A DNA stretch of 60,577 nt from Capsulimonas sp039928515 (GTDB lineage Bacteria; Armatimonadota; Armatimonadia; Armatimonadales; Capsulimonadaceae), in assembly GCF_039928515.1 (NCBI RefSeq), contig NZ_JBDSSZ010000332.1; one strand, written 5' to 3'. The notes under the pieces are model-generated. The model was not told the DNA's origin. It worked only from the letters and a program-made list of their open reading frames with translations, and did no database searches. The translations under genes and the position numbers were made by a program. Shown piece by piece: positions 42,889-50,722 of the stretch (positions within the stretch are counted from its first letter, which is position 1; the number at the start of each line of letters is the position of its first letter).

Positions 42889-44074
42889 TTTGATTGTTCT
42901 GACGCTGGCCGCCGCGTGCGCGCCGGCCATGGCCGCTCCGTCCGCCGAGGACTTGATCCGTCAGAACACCGCCGCGCTCCAGTCGGCGGCCTCATTGAAG
43001 GCCGACTTCGAGGAGATCGACTCGTACCCCGAGCCGTTCAAGGATCTCGCCCAGCGCGGAACGGCGACGCTGGCGAGGCCCGGGCAATTGCGCGTCGATA
43101 TCCATCGCTTCCGGCGTGTGGATGCGGACAAACCCTGGGCGGCGTCCGGCAACGACACCCTCGCGGTCTCGGACGGCAAGACTTACTGGTACGCCTTTCT
43201 GCATCCCAACAGCACGCAGACGCGTCAGGAAGCATTCACCGGCGCCACTCCGCGCGCCGCTCTGAGGCAACTGCCGGCGCTCACGGCGTTCTTCGCCACC
43301 GGCGACGCCGCACTCCCCAGCCAGTCCGGCCCGACCGTATTGGAAGCCGACGAGACCTGGGAAGGCGCAAAGTACCATGTCGTTACATACGATGTCGGCT
43401 CTGAAGGCGGCCGGGCTTCGAAAGCCCGCGCCTATCTCGGCGACGACTCGATCGTGCACCGTCTTGTCTTTACTACTCAAACTCCCAAAGGGATCGCCAC
43501 CAAGGAATGGAACCTGCGTAACATTCAGGTGAACGCTCCCGCGCCGGCATCGACATTCGCCTACGCGCCGCCCGCCGACGCTACCCCGCTGGACGGAACG
43601 CCGCGCGGCGTTCAGCTCGCGGAAGGCGCGCCCGCCCCGGACTTCACGCTGCGCGACGCGCAGGGCGCCCCGGTCAAGCTATCGGACTACAAAGGCAAGA
43701 CCGTCGTTTTGGAGTTCTGGGCGACTTGGTGCTGGCCCTGCAACCAATCGCTCCCGCACGCTCAAGCCATTTCGCATGCCAATAAAGACAAGAACACCGT
43801 GACGCTGGCCGTCGCGATCTGGGACAGTCAAAAGGGGTTCGACGCCTGGATCAAGAAGCACGACTACCCGGATATCCGATTCGCGATCGATCCCAGCCCG
43901 CAGGGCAAAGACGTCGCTTCTTCTCTTTACCACATCGCGACCACACCGACTACTTTCGTGATCGGCCCGGATGGAAACGTCGTCAAAGCCATCCCCGGCT
44001 TCAACGGCAAAACCGATGTCCTCGAAGCCGCCATCGCCGCCGCCCAGGCGCCGAAAACGGCCAGCGTACAATAG
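42866..44074 (+). CDS. LolA-like/TlpA-thioredoxin fusion protein, exported
   Basis: 402 residues from TTG 42866, with GGGAGGA 7 bases upstream. The start lies inside the end of the prepilin gene. A signal peptide (cleavage near AMAA-PSA) is followed by a LolA/outer-membrane-lipoprotein-sorting-like beta region at about 25-240 (TATLARPGQLRVDIHRF, then ADETWEGAKYHVVTY). The TlpA/AhpC-type thioredoxin domain runs from about 245 (GAPAPDFTLRDAQG) with the active site CWPC at 289-292 and a cis-Pro region (TTPTTFVIG). The thioredoxin part probably reduces or isomerises disulphides of exported proteins; the LolA part may bind lipid or lipoprotein. Confidence 0.87.
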   Translation: MKIPTKASLIVLTLAAACAPAMAAPSAEDLIRQNTAALQSAASLKADFEEIDSYPEPFKDLAQRGTATLARPGQLRVDIHRFRRVDADKPWAASGNDTLAVSDGKTYWYAFLHPNSTQTRQEAFTGATPRAALRQLPALTAFFATGDAALPSQSGPTVLEADETWEGAKYHVVTYDVGSEGGRASKARAYLGDDSIVHRLVFTTQTPKGIATKEWNLRNIQVNAPAPASTFAYAPPADATPLDGTPRGVQLAEGAPAPDFTLRDAQGAPVKLSDYKGKTVVLEFWATWCWPCNQSLPHAQAISHANKDKNTVTLAVAIWDSQKGFDAWIKKHDYPDIRFAIDPSPQGKDVASSLYHIATTPTTFVIGPDGNVVKAIPGFNGKTDVLEAAIAAAQAPKTASVQ

Positions 44075-44088
44075 CTCCCCATCTGGGA

Positions 44089-45198
44089 TCAATCCGGAGA
44101 CGCCTCCCCGGCGTCTCCGCTTTCCTCAATCCACTCCATCAGCCGCGACCGCAAATCCTCCTTGGTCGGCAGGTAAAGCTGGTAAGCCGCCGCGAAGATA
44201 TTGGCGTCTTTCGGCAAGGTCAGCTCGACCAGGGCGTCTTTCTTGCGCCTGCACAGTACGATGCCGACGGTCGGATTTTCCTCGGGCGCCTTCACATACC
44301 GATCGAAGTAGTTCACATACATCTGCATCTGTCCCAGATCCTGATGCGTCAATTGATCGAGCTTCAAATCGATCAGCACGTAACAGCGCAGCAGTCGGTT
44401 ATAAAACACGAGATCGACGTAAAAGTGATCTTCATCGAATGTGAAGCGTTTCTGCCGCCCCTCAAATAAAAAACCCTTGCCAAGCTCCAGCAGAAAATGC
44501 TCCAGCTTGGAAATGATCGCACTTTCCAAATCGCTCTCCGAATACCCTGGGCTAATGTCCAGTCCCAGAAACTCCAGAACATAAGGGTCCTTGATGATAT
44601 CGGCGGGCGTGGCGACAATCTGCCCTTCGTTCGCCAGCTGCTGAGCCCGGACTTTGTCACGGCTGAGCGCCAAGCGTTCGTACAGCCCAGAGCCAACTTG
44701 ACGCTGAAGCTCACGCAACGACCAGCTGTTCCGCCCCGCCTCAATTTCATAAAATCGGCGCTCGTTCTCATCACGAACGCCAATGAGCAATACATAGTGC
44801 GACCAGCTGAGTGTGAAAACCTCAGCAGGCAAATTATTCGGCAATATTCCAGACGGTGTCTGGAATATTGCCTGGATCGAAGTGCGATAGGCGAGATAGA
44901 AGTTGCGCATCACATAAAGTGACTGGTAAGAATAGCCTCGGCCAACTTCAGTCGTCAGTCTGCGTGCAAGTTCCTTGACAAGCGCTTGTCCATAAGCCGC
45001 GCGCTGATGGCCTTGCTGTTCGTGCTCTACGATCAAGCGCCCGATCTCGTAGTTCGTGCGGACCTGAAGCGAGTTGATGCTGACAGCGGCGGTTCGGCGG
45101 GCCGATTGCAGCAGAGAACGCACCTGGGCGACGAGCGGGCCAAGGCCGTCATCGGCGATTTCTAACGAGACGATGGGTGTGGGTTCCGGTTTCTTCAT
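44089..45198 (-). CDS. DUF1016 (YhcG-type) PDDEXK nuclease
   Basis: 369 residues, cytoplasmic. The N-terminal DUF1016_N region (about 20-160, INSLQVRTNYEIGRLIVEHE, then YSYQSLYVMRNFYLAY) is helical and probably binds DNA or a partner. The C-terminal domain (about 180-345) shows the PDDEXK core: FYVDLVFYN supplies the Asp, and YVLIDLKLD supplies the D-x-K pair (Asp replaces the more usual Glu). These proteins often accompany restriction-modification or toxin modules, but no such partner is present here. The coding region contains a 33-bp perfect hairpin at 44840-44872. The gene is convergent with the LolA-TlpA gene. Confidence 0.87.
   Translation of the reverse strand: MKKPEPTPIVSLEIADDGLGPLVAQVRSLLQSARRTAAVSINSLQVRTNYEIGRLIVEHEQQGHQRAAYGQALVKELARRLTTEVGRGYSYQSLYVMRNFYLAYRTSIQAIFQTPSGILPNNLPAEVFTLSWSHYVLLIGVRDENERRFYEIEAGRNSWSLRELQRQVGSGLYERLALSRDKVRAQQLANEGQIVATPADIIKDPYVLEFLGLDISPGYSESDLESAIISKLEHFLLELGKGFLFEGRQKRFTFDEDHFYVDLVFYNRLLRCYVLIDLKLDQLTHQDLGQMQMYVNYFDRYVKAPEENPTVGIVLCRRKKDALVELTLPKDANIFAAAYQLYLPTKEDLRSRLMEWIEESGDAGEASPD
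44095..44119 (+). terminator. Hairpin after the LolA-TlpA gene
   Basis: A 10-bp stem (44095-44104 with 44110-44119) and a 5-nt loop are followed by CTTTCCTC, 20 bases after the stop. It lies inside the 3' end of the convergent nuclease gene. The U-tract is poor. Confidence 0.5.
44840..44872. repeat. Perfect 15-bp inverted repeat inside the nuclease coding region
   Basis: Arms 44840-44854 and 44858-44872 are perfect reverse complements around a 3-bp loop, within codons for the segment QAIFQTPSGILPNN. Such a long perfect palindrome in coding DNA is uncommon and would form a stable hairpin in the mRNA. Confidence 0.85.
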
Positions 45199-45430
45199 GG
45201 GAATGGGGCTCCGGTTCGGTGATGGCGGATGTCACATATCTTAGCGTAAACCGATTGAAAATGCTAGTAGGCGTTTGGGGAATATGCCCGCATCGGGATT
45301 ACCCAAGATATCAAAAAGCACTCGAATATGATCATGCTTTCGAGGAGCAAATCGATGGCGCGTCCCTCTCCAGCGCCCTTCTTATTCTGCCGACAATATC
45401 GATAAGGCGACCGCTAACGTCGCCGGCAGG

Positions 45431-46546
45431 ATGAGAAAAAACGTGGTAAAGCATCTTACGATCGCGCTCGCCGAGCAAAACAGCGCGCTGATCGAGCAAA
45501 ATCAAATTTTAGAGAGCCGGCTTCAGGATGTCCAGGACGACATCGATGTGCTGGTGCGCAGCGGACGCTGGCTGATCTGGCATGCGGACGTGGCGGAAAC
45601 GGAGCCGGGGTTCGCCAACGACTGGCGCTTCCGGTCGGATTATGCCGAGGCGGCGCTCAGTTGGCTTCCGATCGCTGTGGATGACAATCAGGACTTCAGC
45701 ACGGCCATCACCTGCGCCCGGCCGCCGGAAGACAGCGAGATCTGCCACGTCAATTGCTCGAATGCATTGTATGGCGGACTTCCGGGGTACTCACAAGAGT
45801 TTCGAGTGCGGACGCGGACGGGAGACATCCGCTGGCTGACGGAGACGGTTGCGGTCGAACATGTCTCGCCCACCCAATGGCGCTTGACGGGGATCGCCAT
45901 CGACATTACCGAGAGCAAGCAAGTGGAACAGGAACTGGAGTTGATGCGGCGTGAGGTAATGAGCCAGAACGCCGAGCTTCAGGACGCGCAGGCGGAATTG
46001 GAAGCGCAGAACGATGAGCTGGCGCGCGCCAACGCCCGTCTGGAAAGCCTGGCGACGACGGACGGCCTGACGGGCCTGAAGAACCACCGCGCCTTTCAGG
46101 AAGCGCTGGAACACGAGTGGCGGGGAGCGCAGCGCCACGGGGCGCCGCTGTCGCTGATCTTCCTGGACATCGATTACTTTAAGAATTACAATGACGCCTA
46201 CGGGCATCCCGCCGGCGACGAGGTGCTGAAGCAAGTGGGAATATTGCTGATGGAAGGCGCGCGCGACATCGACTGCGTGGCGCGCTACGGCGGCGAGGAG
46301 TTCGTGGTTCTGGCGCCGCGGACCGACGCGGAGGGCGTATTCGCCCTCGCCGAGCGTTTCCGCCGGCGTATCGCCGCAGCGTCATTCCCGCATCGAAAAA
46401 TCACCGCCAGCTTCGGCGTCGCCACCCAGCGCGCTACATTCGGCGACGCCAAAGTCCTGATCCAGACAGCCGACGCCGGCCTTTACGCCGCCAAAGCGCA
46501 AGGCCGAAACTGCGTCTCCCTCGCGATTACGGAGGCGGCGGCTTAA
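45431..46546 (+). CDS. Diguanylate cyclase with PAS domain
   Basis: 371 residues, soluble. An N-terminal coiled-coil (AEQNSALIEQNQILESRLQD) is followed by a PAS-like sensor at about 60-160 (ending RLTGIAIDITESKQVEQE), then a second long coiled-coil (about 160-205). The GGDEF domain starts at TDGLTGLKNHRAF and has the active-site GGEEF at 287-291. The inhibitory site RxxD is present (RDID, 278-281), so c-di-GMP product inhibition is expected. With both motifs intact it should make c-di-GMP in response to a signal sensed by the PAS domain. Its stop codon overlaps that of the convergent AraC gene. Confidence 0.92.
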   Translation: MRKNVVKHLTIALAEQNSALIEQNQILESRLQDVQDDIDVLVRSGRWLIWHADVAETEPGFANDWRFRSDYAEAALSWLPIAVDDNQDFSTAITCARPPEDSEICHVNCSNALYGGLPGYSQEFRVRTRTGDIRWLTETVAVEHVSPTQWRLTGIAIDITESKQVEQELELMRREVMSQNAELQDAQAELEAQNDELARANARLESLATTDGLTGLKNHRAFQEALEHEWRGAQRHGAPLSLIFLDIDYFKNYNDAYGHPAGDEVLKQVGILLMEGARDIDCVARYGGEEFVVLAPRTDAEGVFALAERFRRRIAAASFPHRKITASFGVATQRATFGDAKVLIQTADAGLYAAKAQGRNCVSLAITEAAA

Positions 46547-47454
46547 GTGAAAGAGCGTTCCCAGTCGTCCGCGATCGCCCGCAATCGGGCGATGTCGCGC
46601 CGGGGCGGCGCGCCGAACATCCGGGCGTATTCGCGGCTGAACTGCGATGAGCTTTCATAGCCAACTTGATAGGAAGCGTTATCGACATTGGCGGCGTCGG
46701 TCACCATCAGGCGGCGCGCTTCGAGCAGGCGCATCTGTTTCTGGTACTGCAGCGGCGTCATCGACGTCAGCGTTTTGAACTGCCGATGGAACGCCGATGG
46801 GCTCATTTGCGCCGTGAGCGCCAGGTCTTCAATACGGACAGTTTCCGCGAAGCGGCCACGCAGTTCATGGATCGCGCGAATAATATCCTGCGCGTGGCCG
46901 TTCCCCAGCGCGATCCGGGCGACTTCGGCGCCGTTTGGGCCGGTCAGCAGCCGGTAACAGATCTCGCGCATGATCGAAGACGTAAGGATCGGGATGGCCT
47001 CCGGCTCGCCGAGCAGCCGAACCATGCGCAGTGCGCAGTCCGCCAGGGGACCGTCGATGTCCCGCACGAACACCCCCATTCCAAGTTCGGCGCTCGTCTT
47101 CAGCGGTGTATTCAGCGCCTCTAGGACTTCACGCATGATGGCCAGATCAAACTGGATAATGACGCCGAGATATGGTTCGTCTGGGCTGGCCTGGGCGATT
47201 CGGCTGAAGGCCGGCATTTCCACGCTGACCACCAGCGCCTGCCCCGCCCGGTAGTCAAACCGCGTGTCTCCAAATATCGTCCACTTCGCGCCCTGCACAA
47301 CGAGGCAGAGCGCGGGCTTGAAGATCAGATGGCTCGGCAGCTTTTCCTCATTGGACCGAAGGATCGTCAAGCCCGGAACGGGCGTGATGAACGGGCTCGC
47401 CCCTGGCTGGGCGTCGGTATAACGCGTGACGGCTTCCCGCAATGCATCGGACAT
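46543..47454 (-). CDS. AraC-family regulator, divergent from an SDR gene
   Basis: 303 residues from ATG 47454, with GGGAGA 8 bases upstream; longer in-frame extensions lack support. The N-terminal AraC_N-type domain (PF06719; about 20-170, ILRSNEEKLPSHLIFKPALC, then FDYRAGQALVVSVEMPAFS) is followed by two helix-turn-helix motifs (RIEDLALTAQMSPSAFHRQF, then NASYQVGYESSSQFSREYAR). It is transcribed away from a short-chain dehydrogenase gene, a common arrangement in which the regulator controls the neighbour; the roughly 155-bp gap would contain both promoters. The inducer is unknown. Confidence 0.9.
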   Translation of the reverse strand: MSDALREAVTRYTDAQPGASPFITPVPGLTILRSNEEKLPSHLIFKPALCLVVQGAKWTIFGDTRFDYRAGQALVVSVEMPAFSRIAQASPDEPYLGVIIQFDLAIMREVLEALNTPLKTSAELGMGVFVRDIDGPLADCALRMVRLLGEPEAIPILTSSIMREICYRLLTGPNGAEVARIALGNGHAQDIIRAIHELRGRFAETVRIEDLALTAQMSPSAFHRQFKTLTSMTPLQYQKQMRLLEARRLMVTDAANVDNASYQVGYESSSQFSREYARMFGAPPRRDIARLRAIADDWERSFT

Positions 47455-47609
47455 CTTGGCGTCTCCCTTCTTCCACTTACCATACCTTTCCAGCCCGGCA
47501 AAACCATCGCCCGAGCAGGAATAGGCAGAAAATGGGCGAGATCGGGCGCCCGCTCTCCCGGTGAGCCAGAGGTACGATAACTCCAGCAAAACATCGCCAG
47601 GAGTAAGCA

Positions 47610-48371
47610 ATGTCCACACAAAATAAGATCGCGATTGTCACGGGAGGCAGCCGCGGCATCGGCCGCAATATCGTTCTGAGCCTCGCCCAGCGCGGCGTCG
47701 ACACCATCTTTACCTACCACTCAAATCTGGCGGAAGCCGAAAAAGTCACCGCCCTCGCCGCCGAAGCGGGCCGCAAAGCCGTCTCACTTCGCCTCGATAC
47801 GGGCGACATCGCCGCCTTCGACCTGTTTGTCGACAGCGTGCGCGAGGCGCTGACAGAAATGGACGCCGCCCGGTTCGACTATCTCGTCAACAACGCCGGC
47901 ACATCGCTCCACAACGCCTTCGATCAGACGACCGAAGAAGAGCTGGACACCGTCTATAATGTCCACTTCAAAGGCGTCTTCTTCCTGACGCAGAAACTCC
48001 TGCCCGTGATCAACGACGGCGGTCGGATCGTCAACATCTCCAGCGGCCTCACCCGCATGTCGTATCCGGGAAGCTCCGCCTACGCCTCCATGAAGGGCGC
48101 CGTCGAGGTCTTGACACGCTTCCTGGCGGCGGAACTCGGCCCGCGCCGCATCGCCGTCAACACCGTCGCCCCCGGCGCCATCGCCACCGACTTCAGCGGC
48201 GGCATGGTCCGCGACAACCCTGAAATCAACAAGCTCGTCGCCAGTCACACCGCCCTCGGCCGCGCCGGCCTGCCCGACGACATCGGCCCAATGGTCGCCT
48301 CGTTATTGAGTGAGGATAACCGATGGGTGAACGCCCAGAGGATTGAGGTTTCGGGGGGAATGGGGTTGTAA
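47610..48371 (+). CDS. Short-chain dehydrogenase/reductase (SDR)
   Basis: 253 residues, cytoplasmic. The NAD(P)-binding TGGSRGIG motif is at about 11-18, NNAG at about 94-97, a catalytic Ser in NISSGL, and the YxxxK pair in YASMKG. The C-terminal APGAIATDF and GRAGLPDDIG segments are typical of the classical FabG-like subgroup. The probable cofactor is NADP(H), because Arg follows the second Gly/Ser of the motif. The substrate is unknown. The gene is probably regulated by the divergent AraC protein. A hairpin-repeat element and a strong terminator follow it. Confidence 0.92.
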   Translation: MSTQNKIAIVTGGSRGIGRNIVLSLAQRGVDTIFTYHSNLAEAEKVTALAAEAGRKAVSLRLDTGDIAAFDLFVDSVREALTEMDAARFDYLVNNAGTSLHNAFDQTTEEELDTVYNVHFKGVFFLTQKLLPVINDGGRIVNISSGLTRMSYPGSSAYASMKGAVEVLTRFLAAELGPRRIAVNTVAPGAIATDFSGGMVRDNPEINKLVASHTALGRAGLPDDIGPMVASLLSEDNRWVNAQRIEVSGGMGL

Positions 48372-48404
48372 AGGGGAATCTGTACGGAGACGGAAGCCGC
48401 CCTG

Positions 48405-48551
48405 TCCCTACAGCTGGAAGGCTGTAGGCTATGCTGGGGCGAAGTCAGCTAAAGCAGACTCCTGGACTACGGTAACGCCCTCGTTATCCTGATCCTAACC
48501 TGCTTTAGCTGGTTTTGCCTCAGCTTAGCCCACAGCCTTCCAGCTGTGGGA
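48405..48551. repeat. Family E interrupted inverted repeat
   Basis: The left arm (48405-48458) and the right arm (48499-48551) are about 80-85% inverted copies with a ~40-bp spacer. Each arm holds its own hairpin (CTACAGC with GCTGTAG on the left, CCCACAGC with GCTGTGGG on the right) and the core AGCTAAAGCAG. That core is shared with the element at 53208-53360. It lies between convergent SDR and PEP-CTERM genes. Confidence 0.8.
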
Positions 48552-48554
48552 CGC

Positions 48555-48595
48555 CCCCGGAGACCTTCCCCAAGGTCTCCGGGGTTTTGTGTTTT
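48555..48595 (+). terminator. Strong Rho-independent terminator
   Basis: A perfect 13-bp stem (48555-48567 with 48572-48584) with a 4-nt loop is followed by TTTTGTGTTTT on the plus strand. It ends transcription coming through the SDR gene and the repeat element. Confidence 0.88.
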
Positions 48596-49352
48596 AGAGC
48601 GTGGTCGCGCGGCGGCGGCGCAGGAGGAGGCTGCCGAGGGCGAGGGCGCCGATGGCGAAGGCGGCGTAGCCGCTGGGTTCGGGGACGGCGGGGGCGGAGT
48701 TGACCGTCAGGCGCAGCTTCGGAGCGTCGAAGAGATAGGTGTCGTTGGGGTAACCCGGTTCGCCGGCGCTGTGGTAGTCGACGGTGTACTGGTAGGCTTC
48801 GAACGGGTTGATATCGGCCAGCTGGAAGGCGAAGTATTGATCGCCGTTCGCGACAGCCGATTGCAGCAGCGCGGTGATGTCGCCGGACTGCGAGCCTAGA
48901 TTGCCGGTCGTTGTGAAGGAGGTCGTTCCGAGAACCGGCGGCGTGCTGAAGAAGTCGTAACCGAGCTGGCCGGTCGGGTCCGCGAAGGACGTGACGCCGA
49001 TGGTCTTCACTCCGGTGTAGCCTTCCAGCAGATCGAAGCTGACGCTGGCGTTGTTGATATTCTGGCCGGCGAGGCCGGAGATGTCGACCTGGACGCTCAC
49101 CTTGGAGTAATCGTAGTTGATCGAAAACTCATGGGAGAATTCCTGAATGCCGGCCACATCGCCGTAGTAATTGACAAAGCCGTCGCCCGAATATTTCGCG
49201 GCCAGGTTGCCCTCGGTCCGATACGGAAACGTCCCGATGTCGGGCAGCACGTATATGGTGGTGGCCGCGTGGGACGGCGCGGCGGTCAGAGCGCCGACGC
49301 CGGCCATTAAGGCGAACGCCAGCGCAGCGCTCGTATTTTTCTTTGATTGCAT
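48594..49352 (-). CDS. PEP-CTERM sorting-domain protein
   Basis: 252 residues from ATG 49352, where the signal peptide begins (MQSKKNTSAALAFALMAG, cleavage near SHA-ATT); AGGAAA is just upstream. The mature part is beta-rich, with Asp/Gly/Tyr-rich loops. The C-terminus (223-252) is a textbook PEP-CTERM signal: VPEPS, a hydrophobic helix (AFAIGALALGSLLL) and RRRR. In other bacteria exosortase removes such tails and passes the protein to the cell surface or exopolysaccharide. No exosortase gene is in the window. Confidence 0.9.
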   Translation of the reverse strand: MQSKKNTSAALAFALMAGVGALTAAPSHAATTIYVLPDIGTFPYRTEGNLAAKYSGDGFVNYYGDVAGIQEFSHEFSINYDYSKVSVQVDISGLAGQNINNASVSFDLLEGYTGVKTIGVTSFADPTGQLGYDFFSTPPVLGTTSFTTTGNLGSQSGDITALLQSAVANGDQYFAFQLADINPFEAYQYTVDYHSAGEPGYPNDTYLFDAPKLRLTVNSAPAVPEPSGYAAFAIGALALGSLLLRRRRATTL

Positions 49353-49532
49353 ATCGTTTCCTGGGCAGAGTTTAGAGTATAGGAAGCATACAATCGACAT
49401 CGCGTTACCAAAGAACAAGTGGGTAGGTGGGTGGTCGACGGTGATCCATCCATAATAATGCATAATGGGCGCCAAGTCATTAGAAAATTGCAATTATTTT
49501 CGCCGGCAACAAAACGGGCGCACCGGCGCGTT

Positions 49533-49561
49533 TTGTGTGGAATCGCCAAGTGTGTTATACT
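49533..49561 (+). promoter_or_regulatory. Promoter for the first YcxB-like gene, possibly leaderless
   Basis: -35 TTGTGT (49533-49538), 17-bp spacer, -10 TATACT (49556-49561). The predicted start (~49568) is 2 bases before an ATG at 49570 and 17 before the ATG at 49585. ACAAAACG (upstream of the -35) and CGTTTTGT (overlapping it) form an inverted repeat that could bind a regulator. Confidence 0.7.
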
Positions 49562-49584
49562 GGTTGGACATGAAACACGCTTCG

Positions 49585-50130
49585 ATGGAGCAGACATACC
49601 GTCTTGAGATGAAGGATTTTGTGGAGGTCAACGCATTCCTCGTCAAGCGCACCCCGACTCCGATCCGGTTCTTCATCATTCGATGGGTGCTCATCCCGGG
49701 GCTGACAGGTGTCGAGCTCTACCCCTTGCACTTGCCGTTCTGGATGTATGCCTCCATTCTTATCGCGCTCGAAATCGGCTGGCTCTTCTTTCTCAGAGGG
49801 GTCGGTCGGATGGCGCTGAAGAAGGCCTCCGTCGCTTACAAAGGCGTCAACACGATTGCGATCTCACCCGAGCGGGTTTGCGTCGAACACTCGATGTTCG
49901 AGATGCGCGTCCGCTGGGAAAAGTTCAGTGAATTGCTGCAAAGCGACAAGCATTTGATTTTCGTCATGGGGAGCTACGGCTATTACATCGTTCCGATCGG
50001 CGCCTTTCAAGACGCCGAACACGCCCATGTCTTCATAGAAACCGCGCGCGCCTACCAAAACGGAATGCTGCTGGATGCGCCTGAGCCCGCCGCCAGCGCC
50101 TGGCCTCCGCCGCCGCGCCGCATGAGATAA
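49585..50130 (+). CDS. YcxB-like membrane protein with WPPPP tail, copy 1
   Basis: 181 residues from ATG 49585, chosen because all paralogues begin MEQxY/F or similar; an ATG five codons upstream is also possible. The layout matches the YcxB family: an N-terminal polar strand region (MEQTYRLEMKDFVEVNAFL), two membrane helices (about 30-75), then a cytosolic beta domain with the family's RWEK segment, IVPIGAFQDAEHAHVF and a helix (ETARAYQNGML). It ends AWPPPPRRMR, a proline-rich tail kept across the array. The function of YcxB proteins is unknown. It is the first of five paralogues in 6.8 kb. Confidence 0.82.
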   Translation: MEQTYRLEMKDFVEVNAFLVKRTPTPIRFFIIRWVLIPGLTGVELYPLHLPFWMYASILIALEIGWLFFLRGVGRMALKKASVAYKGVNTIAISPERVCVEHSMFEMRVRWEKFSELLQSDKHLIFVMGSYGYYIVPIGAFQDAEHAHVFIETARAYQNGMLLDAPEPAASAWPPPPRRMR

Positions 50131-50175
50131 ATCAGGTACGATAACGCCAAGGAGCAAACGTTTCGATTAGGAACA
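50131..50175 (+). pseudogene. Vestigial start of a further YcxB-like copy
   Basis: After copy 1, ATCAGGTACGATAACGCC is followed by AAGGAGCAAACGTTTCGA. The intact junction at 53970-54000 has ATCAGGTAACATGATATC followed by ATGGAGCAAACC. The remnant thus reproduces the spacer and the first codons (M/K-E-Q-T-F-R-L), with the start codon mutated from ATG to AAG. Similarity ends after about 25 bases. Confidence 0.5.
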
Positions 50176-50239
50176 AAAGATTGTCTTTCTTTCTACTTCT
50201 GCTCGCTCCCAAGGCGGTGAGTCGAATGAGAAAGCGCGT

Positions 50240-50470
50240 TCATCGCTTCGATCCATCGGCTGTATTCGGATTGCCGGTGGGCTGATTCGTCTCGGAAATG
50301 CCGCCGCGGTTGTGCCGGCCGCGCGCGCGTGTTGCTCCGCCAAGGCGGCCTTGAGGTTTCACGACGCCGACTTCGGGAGTGTCCGAAGCGGCGCCTTCCG
50401 GCTCCGTCGAAGTCGCGTTTGCATCTCCCGAATTTCCCGTATTCACGCCACGTTTTTTCCTGGCCGCCAT
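50240..50470 (-). CDS. Small basic, disordered protein
   Basis: 76 residues with an AAAGGAG 7 bases before the ATG at 50470, which is the main evidence that it is real. The sequence is hydrophilic and rich in Gly, Ala, Thr, Asn and Arg (MAARKKRGVNTGNSGDANAT, then GRLGGATRARGRHNRGG), with no hydrophobic core, signal peptide or known domain. The basic N-terminus would allow nucleic-acid binding. It lies antisense in the block between YcxB copy 1 and the metalloprotease gene. The function is unknown. Confidence 0.5.
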   Translation of the reverse strand: MAARKKRGVNTGNSGDANATSTEPEGAASDTPEVGVVKPQGRLGGATRARGRHNRGGISETNQPTGNPNTADGSKR

Positions 50471-50722
50471 TGTTACACTCCTTTACCACGGATGATTGAA
50501 TTTTGCAGGCGGCGCAATATCACCGCTGCGAAAACCATTTTGCTGAGATTAAACAAGTGAACGATATTTTTGTAATATTATCCACATAAACCACTATAAA
50601 TAGCACGAGGGAACTTATTTGCGGATTCTGTCGCCAAACTCGTGGATATCGGTTTATGTTCTCCCCTATCCCGCCGACCGGCGCGCCGGCCGCACTACTC
50701 AACGTTGTTATCGGAGAACTCT

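Noticed and set aside
44089..45198. A restriction-modification or toxin-antitoxin module built around the DUF1016 nuclease
   Set aside because: No methylase, specificity subunit, helicase or antitoxin gene is adjacent; neighbours are a thioredoxin fusion and a diguanylate cyclase.
45177..45434. An 85-codon plus-strand frame before the diguanylate cyclase
   Set aside because: It overlaps the start of the divergent nuclease gene, lacks a ribosome site and shows no recognisable protein features. It is more likely promoter/leader DNA.
48660..49352. A complete exosortase/PEP-CTERM locus
   Set aside because: Only the substrate protein is present; no exosortase, PEP-CTERM-linked kinase or polysaccharide genes lie within the window.
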